Shown here: piece by piece, positions 61,236 through 64,000 of the stretch
How positions within the stretch are numbered: position 1 is the first letter of the stretch
Layout: each line of letters starts with the position of its first letter
From: Anthracocystis setariae
Taxonomy: Eukaryota; Basidiomycota; Ustilaginomycetes; Ustilaginales; Ustilaginaceae
Reading direction: 5' to 3'
Length of the DNA stretch: 64,000 bases
Assembly: GCA_928724745.1 (NCBI GenBank)
Contig: CAKMXJ010000011.1
Location: forward strand, 586,233-650,232
The notes under the pieces: model-generated
The model's database searches: none
Seen by the model: only the letters and a program-made list of their open reading frames with translations
Told to the model about the DNA's origin: nothing
Program-made: the position numbers and the translations under genes

Positions 61236-61256
61236 TAGGGGGTTAGGGTTAGGGTT
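61236..61256 (+). repeat. Interstitial telomeric tract 12
   Basis: About three TTAGGG units join S1 copy f to S3 module f. Confidence 0.93.
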
Positions 61257-61409
61257 CTAATGCTTATCCCCAGCTAGGCAGCTCCGGAAGACGGTCCATT
61301 TGAAAATTGTAATTTGAAATCTGAGACGCGTTTTGTATTCAAATTGGAAGACGGTCCAATACAAATAAGACGGTCCAATACAAATTAGTCCGGACGCGTC
61401 CAAAATTCC
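61253..61409. repeat. S3 module f
   Basis: It has the left boundary TTCTAATGCTTATCCCCAGC and is cut after CCAAAATTCC, before its satellite, then capped by TTAGGG. Confidence 0.88.
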
Positions 61410-61423
61410 TTAGGGTTAGGGTT
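61410..61423 (+). repeat. Interstitial telomeric tract 13
   Basis: Two TTAGGG units lie between S3 modules f and g. Confidence 0.93.
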
Positions 61424-62341
61424 TGGTTCTAATGCTTATCCCCAGCTAGGCAGCTCTGGAAGACGGTCCATTTGAAAATTGGAAGACGCGTCTGTATTCA
61501 AATTTGAAGACGGTCCAATACAAATAAGATGGTCCAATACAAATTAGAAAACGGTCCAATACAAATAAGACGGTCCAATACAAATTAGAAGACGGTCCAA
61601 TACAAATAATACGCGTCTGTAGTCAAATTGGAAGACGGTCCAATACAAATAAGACGGTCCAATACAAGTGACCGGACGTGTCCAAAATTCCTGCTTTTTC
61701 CGCTTGTTCAACACGTGTCACAACACGTCATCTAACACGTCCGGAGACGTCCGAAATTCCTGCTTTTTTCTGCTTGTTCAGTATGTTCTAATGCTTATCC
61801 CCAGCTAGGCAGCTCTGGAAGACGGTCCATTTGAAAATTGGAAGACGCGTCTGTATTCAAATTGGAAGACGGTCCAATACAAATTAAGACGGTCCAATAC
61901 AAATTAGTCCGGACGCGTCCAAAATTCCTGCTTTTTCCGCTTCTTCAGCACGTGTCACAACACGTCATCTAACACGTCCGGAAATTCCGAAATTCCTGCT
62001 TTTTTGCTTGTTCTGCACGTGTCACAACACGTGTTCTAACACGTCCGGAGACGTCAGGAAATTCCTGCTTCTTTTGCTTGTTCAGAACGTGTCACAACGC
62101 GTGCTCTAACACGTCTGGAAGCGTCCAAAATTCCTGCTTTTTTTGCTTGTTCAGAACGTGTCACAACACGTCATCTAACACAGCCGGAGACGTCGGAAAT
62201 TCCTGCTTTTTCGCTTGTTCTGAACATGTCACAACACGCGATCTAACATGTCAGGAGACGTCGGAAATTCCTGCTTTTTTCTGCTTGTTCAGAACGTGTC
62301 ACAACACGTGTTCTAACATGTCCGGAAGCGTCCGAAATTCC
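61424..62341. repeat. S3 modules g and h with diverged 70-bp satellite
   Basis: Module g starts at about 61425 and module h at about 61786, each with TTCTAATGCTTATCCCC. They are joined directly without a telomeric unit. Both contain GACGGTCCAATACAAAT units and satellite copies. In h the satellite (61900-62341) is more diverged, with several units lacking an intact CACGTG. Confidence 0.8.
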
Positions 62342-62766
62342 TAGCCCTAGGCCGTGGTGCGCCGGCTGCACGCGACGGTCAAATCCGTCGCCCATTTCCC
62401 TGCCAAATGGCGGGGCCTGCCATTTGTACGTCACCCCAATGGACAGCCAAATTTACACTGCTCCAGTGCAGCGATGTCAAACGCCAGATTTTAGCAGGAG
62501 CAACGGGCAACAGGCAACGGACGCGTCAAAATTGCCAGGAAATTGGCTGGGCAATGGTCAAAGTGGAGGACTGGTCCAGTGCCTGATGTACAGATCCAAC
62601 TTTGACACTGGCGCCGTGCCCAAAGTACAGATCTGGTGAGCATGTCCATTGTTCCATCAACTATGGGTCAGCACGCAATCCTTTTTCCTGTCTGTCAGAC
62701 CGCCAGCACGTCAATTGACCAGCACATTTATTTTCTTTGACTGTCAGACCGCTATCAAGTCTATTG

Positions 62767-62835
62767 ATCAGTGTGTCAGCTTTTCAGCACGTCAACTTTT
62801 CAGTGCGTCAGCTTTTCAGTGCGTCAGTTGATCAG
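62767..62835 (+). repeat. 8-bp periodic TCAG array
   Basis: TCAG or TCAA recurs every 8 bp about nine times, partly as a 16-bp tandem unit (TCAGCTTTTCAGTGCG). Confidence 0.85.
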
Positions 62836-63176
62836 ACCCTTAGTTGGTTTGTCTGTCAACCGGGCCGGACTGGATCCCTTTGTTCACCACCACACAATGC
62901 CATTGCCAACACCATCTCCCTTTGTCCTTCTCCAAGGCGTGACATGCCTATCCAACCTATCAGCATGCGTCCAGTCAAGGATCCCCTTTGTTCCCACGCT
63001 CAGCCATTGTTTGGGCTGGGGCAAGTACAGCCGTTGTGTGCAAAAATTTTCACTGCGCTTGCCTGGCAGACTGTCCTGCCATGTGCATGCGCATGCTCTG
63101 GGGTCCGTACTACATTGTCTGTGAGTCACGCACACTGAATGATGTTGCTGAGCTGGCTGCTGGACGGGCCTCAGTG

Positions 63177-63184
63177 GTATATAG
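63177..63184 (+). promoter_or_regulatory. TATA box of the truncated end gene
   Basis: GTATATAG lies about 110 bp upstream of the ATG at 63291. Confidence 0.55.
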
Positions 63185-63290
63185 ACGGGCGCCTGTGCTG
63201 CAGAGGACATCACATCCTCATCCTCTCTGTACCAATCCCACTTGAATCTCTACGCCCATCATCAACGCAGACTGCTCAACGTCTCCAATC

Positions 63291-63731
63291 ATGACTCCAC
63301 AGTCGCCGCCTCCTGCCAACAACAGCCAGGCTGATGGCAACATCATTGCAGCACTTGACAACGAGTCAGTGGAAACTCCCTTGCTTGAAACGTAAGCTAT
63401 TTGTGTCCTGTCCCCACGCATCACCAGCAATTAGCGTGTTTCTGATACATGCGTCTTTCTCCAACACAGTCCTGTCTTACCTGCTGCAAACCAGCTGGCC
63501 GCCAATGCTGCTGCTGTACCTGACATTGCAGCTGCTGACAGCCGTGCAGCTGCTGCCCCCCAAGGCGCTGACCTTGGCCGCTTCTATCTCCGCTTGGTCA
63601 ATCACCCGCAGTTGCTTGTCTGCACGCGCGTTGGCTGTACTCTTGGAGTCCCGCTGACACCCTTGTTCAAAGATGTTACTGCTCACCTGCAGCGTTTCCA
63701 TCACCAGCCTCTTGGTGACGCTTCACGCCGC
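63291..63731 (+). pseudogene. Telomere-truncated gene with C2H2-like zinc motif (DUF3505-like), two exons
   Basis: Exon 1 is 63291-63391. A 78-nt intron (GTAAGC...ACACAG) leads to exon 2 from 63470. The N-terminal 70 residues are Pro/Ala/Gln-rich, then comes FYLRLVNHPQLLVCTRVGCTLGV followed by VTAHLQRFHH, that is C-x4-C and H-x4-H spacing. This resembles the cryptic C2H2 domain found in fungal proteins linked to telomeric RecQ-type helicases; the assignment is tentative. After DASRR the frame runs into TTAGGG repeats at 63732 and stops at 63794 after a meaningless tail. The rest of the gene is lost, so this is a 5' fragment healed by telomere addition. Confidence 0.62.
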
Positions 63732-63746
63732 TTAGGGTTAGGGTTA
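63732..63746 (+). repeat. Interstitial telomeric tract 14
   Basis: Two and a half TTAGGG units cap the truncated gene. Confidence 0.93.
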
Positions 63747-63988
63747 CAAGGCTGTTCTCATGAGGCATCAAATACACCTTCAAATCTGTACTAATCGGAG
63801 TTGTAGAGCTAGCTCAGAGCTGTCAGAAGCCGTTGAGTTAGGGTTAAAGTTTAACCTATCGACCGAGATACAGGCATTTGAAGTTGACGGCAGAATTCTC
63901 TCGGGGAAGAATATTTTTTTTTCAAAGCGGTGGAAGGGTGGAGGCAATGTGTGGAACAGCTAGAAGAACCTATAGAGAGGCTGTACAC
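63747..63988. other. Terminal subtelomeric fragment
   Basis: No gene is seen. A degenerate TTAGGGTTAA lies at 63837-63846, so this piece is itself a junction of two short fragments. Confidence 0.5.
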
Positions 63989-64000
63989 TTAGGGTTAGGG
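63989..64000 (+). repeat. Telomeric repeat at the right edge
   Basis: The window ends in two TTAGGG units. This is either the start of the true telomere or a further interstitial tract; the orientation fits a right chromosome end. Confidence 0.8.

Larger units (their letters stand above)
62342..63290. other. Unique subtelomeric DNA upstream of the truncated end gene
   Basis: This 950-bp segment is non-repetitive within the window and has no supported gene. It contains an 8-bp periodic TCAG array at 62767-62835 and a TATA box at 63177-63184 for the following gene. Confidence 0.5.

Overview
The window looks like one chromosome arm end of a smut fungus or related yeast (Ustilaginaceae, Basidiomycota). 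This is inferred from compact, intron-poor GC-rich genes, a microbial-type fungal opsin, a class I myosin of smut type, and TTAGGG repeats all oriented towards the right edge. I could not run any database search, so family names rest on motifs read directly.

Bases 1 to about 42,300 are ordinary chromosome core. From left to right they carry: a partial multi-pass membrane protein (-); a complete Tc1/mariner-like transposon with perfect 143-bp inverted repeats; an LSH/Irc5-type SNF2 remodeller (+); a class V aminotransferase (-); sterol-4-alpha-carboxylate 3-dehydrogenase ERG26 (-); uroporphyrinogen-III synthase HEM4 (+); an opsin with three exons (+); a second Tc1 transposon with 27-bp inverted repeats; an EamA/DMT transporter (+); a dolichyldiphosphatase fused to a RIB2-like deaminase (-); an OTU2/OTUD6-like deubiquitinase with four exons (+); homocitrate synthase (-); a secreted or vacuolar alkaline phosphatase (-); myosin I (-); a large DExH helicase (-); and an LtrA-family membrane protein (+). 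They are unrelated housekeeping genes, not a pathway cluster.

Bases 42,900-45,350 are a transition zone with a MITE-like inverted-repeat element and a gag-like gene remnant. From 45,356 to the edge the DNA is a mosaic subtelomere. Short TTAGGG tracts, all in one orientation, separate modules of several families: S1, S2 (modules C, A, B) and S3. Modules of a family share the same left boundary, but their right ends are cut at different places. Modules A and B are 4-kb near-identical copies. Each carries gene X (595 aa, unknown, C-terminal zinc ribbon) and gene Y (202 aa after splicing, Zn2Cys6-type cluster). Module C carries a broken relative of gene X. A telomere-truncated OTU protease gene shares half of the gene X zinc ribbon, and a telomere-truncated C2H2-like gene lies near the end.

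The most unusual signal is in modules C, A and B. The words TCGG and CCGA recur on a helical repeat of about 10.3 bp through coding and non-coding DNA, independent of reading frame. They culminate in an exact 20-bp array of TGCC(G/A)AAC. The module also encodes a Zn2Cys6 protein, a family that typically binds CGG triplets. This suggests, as inference only, an element that carries phased binding sites for its own protein. The A and B copies differ almost only by CpG transitions, which points to cytosine methylation and deamination.
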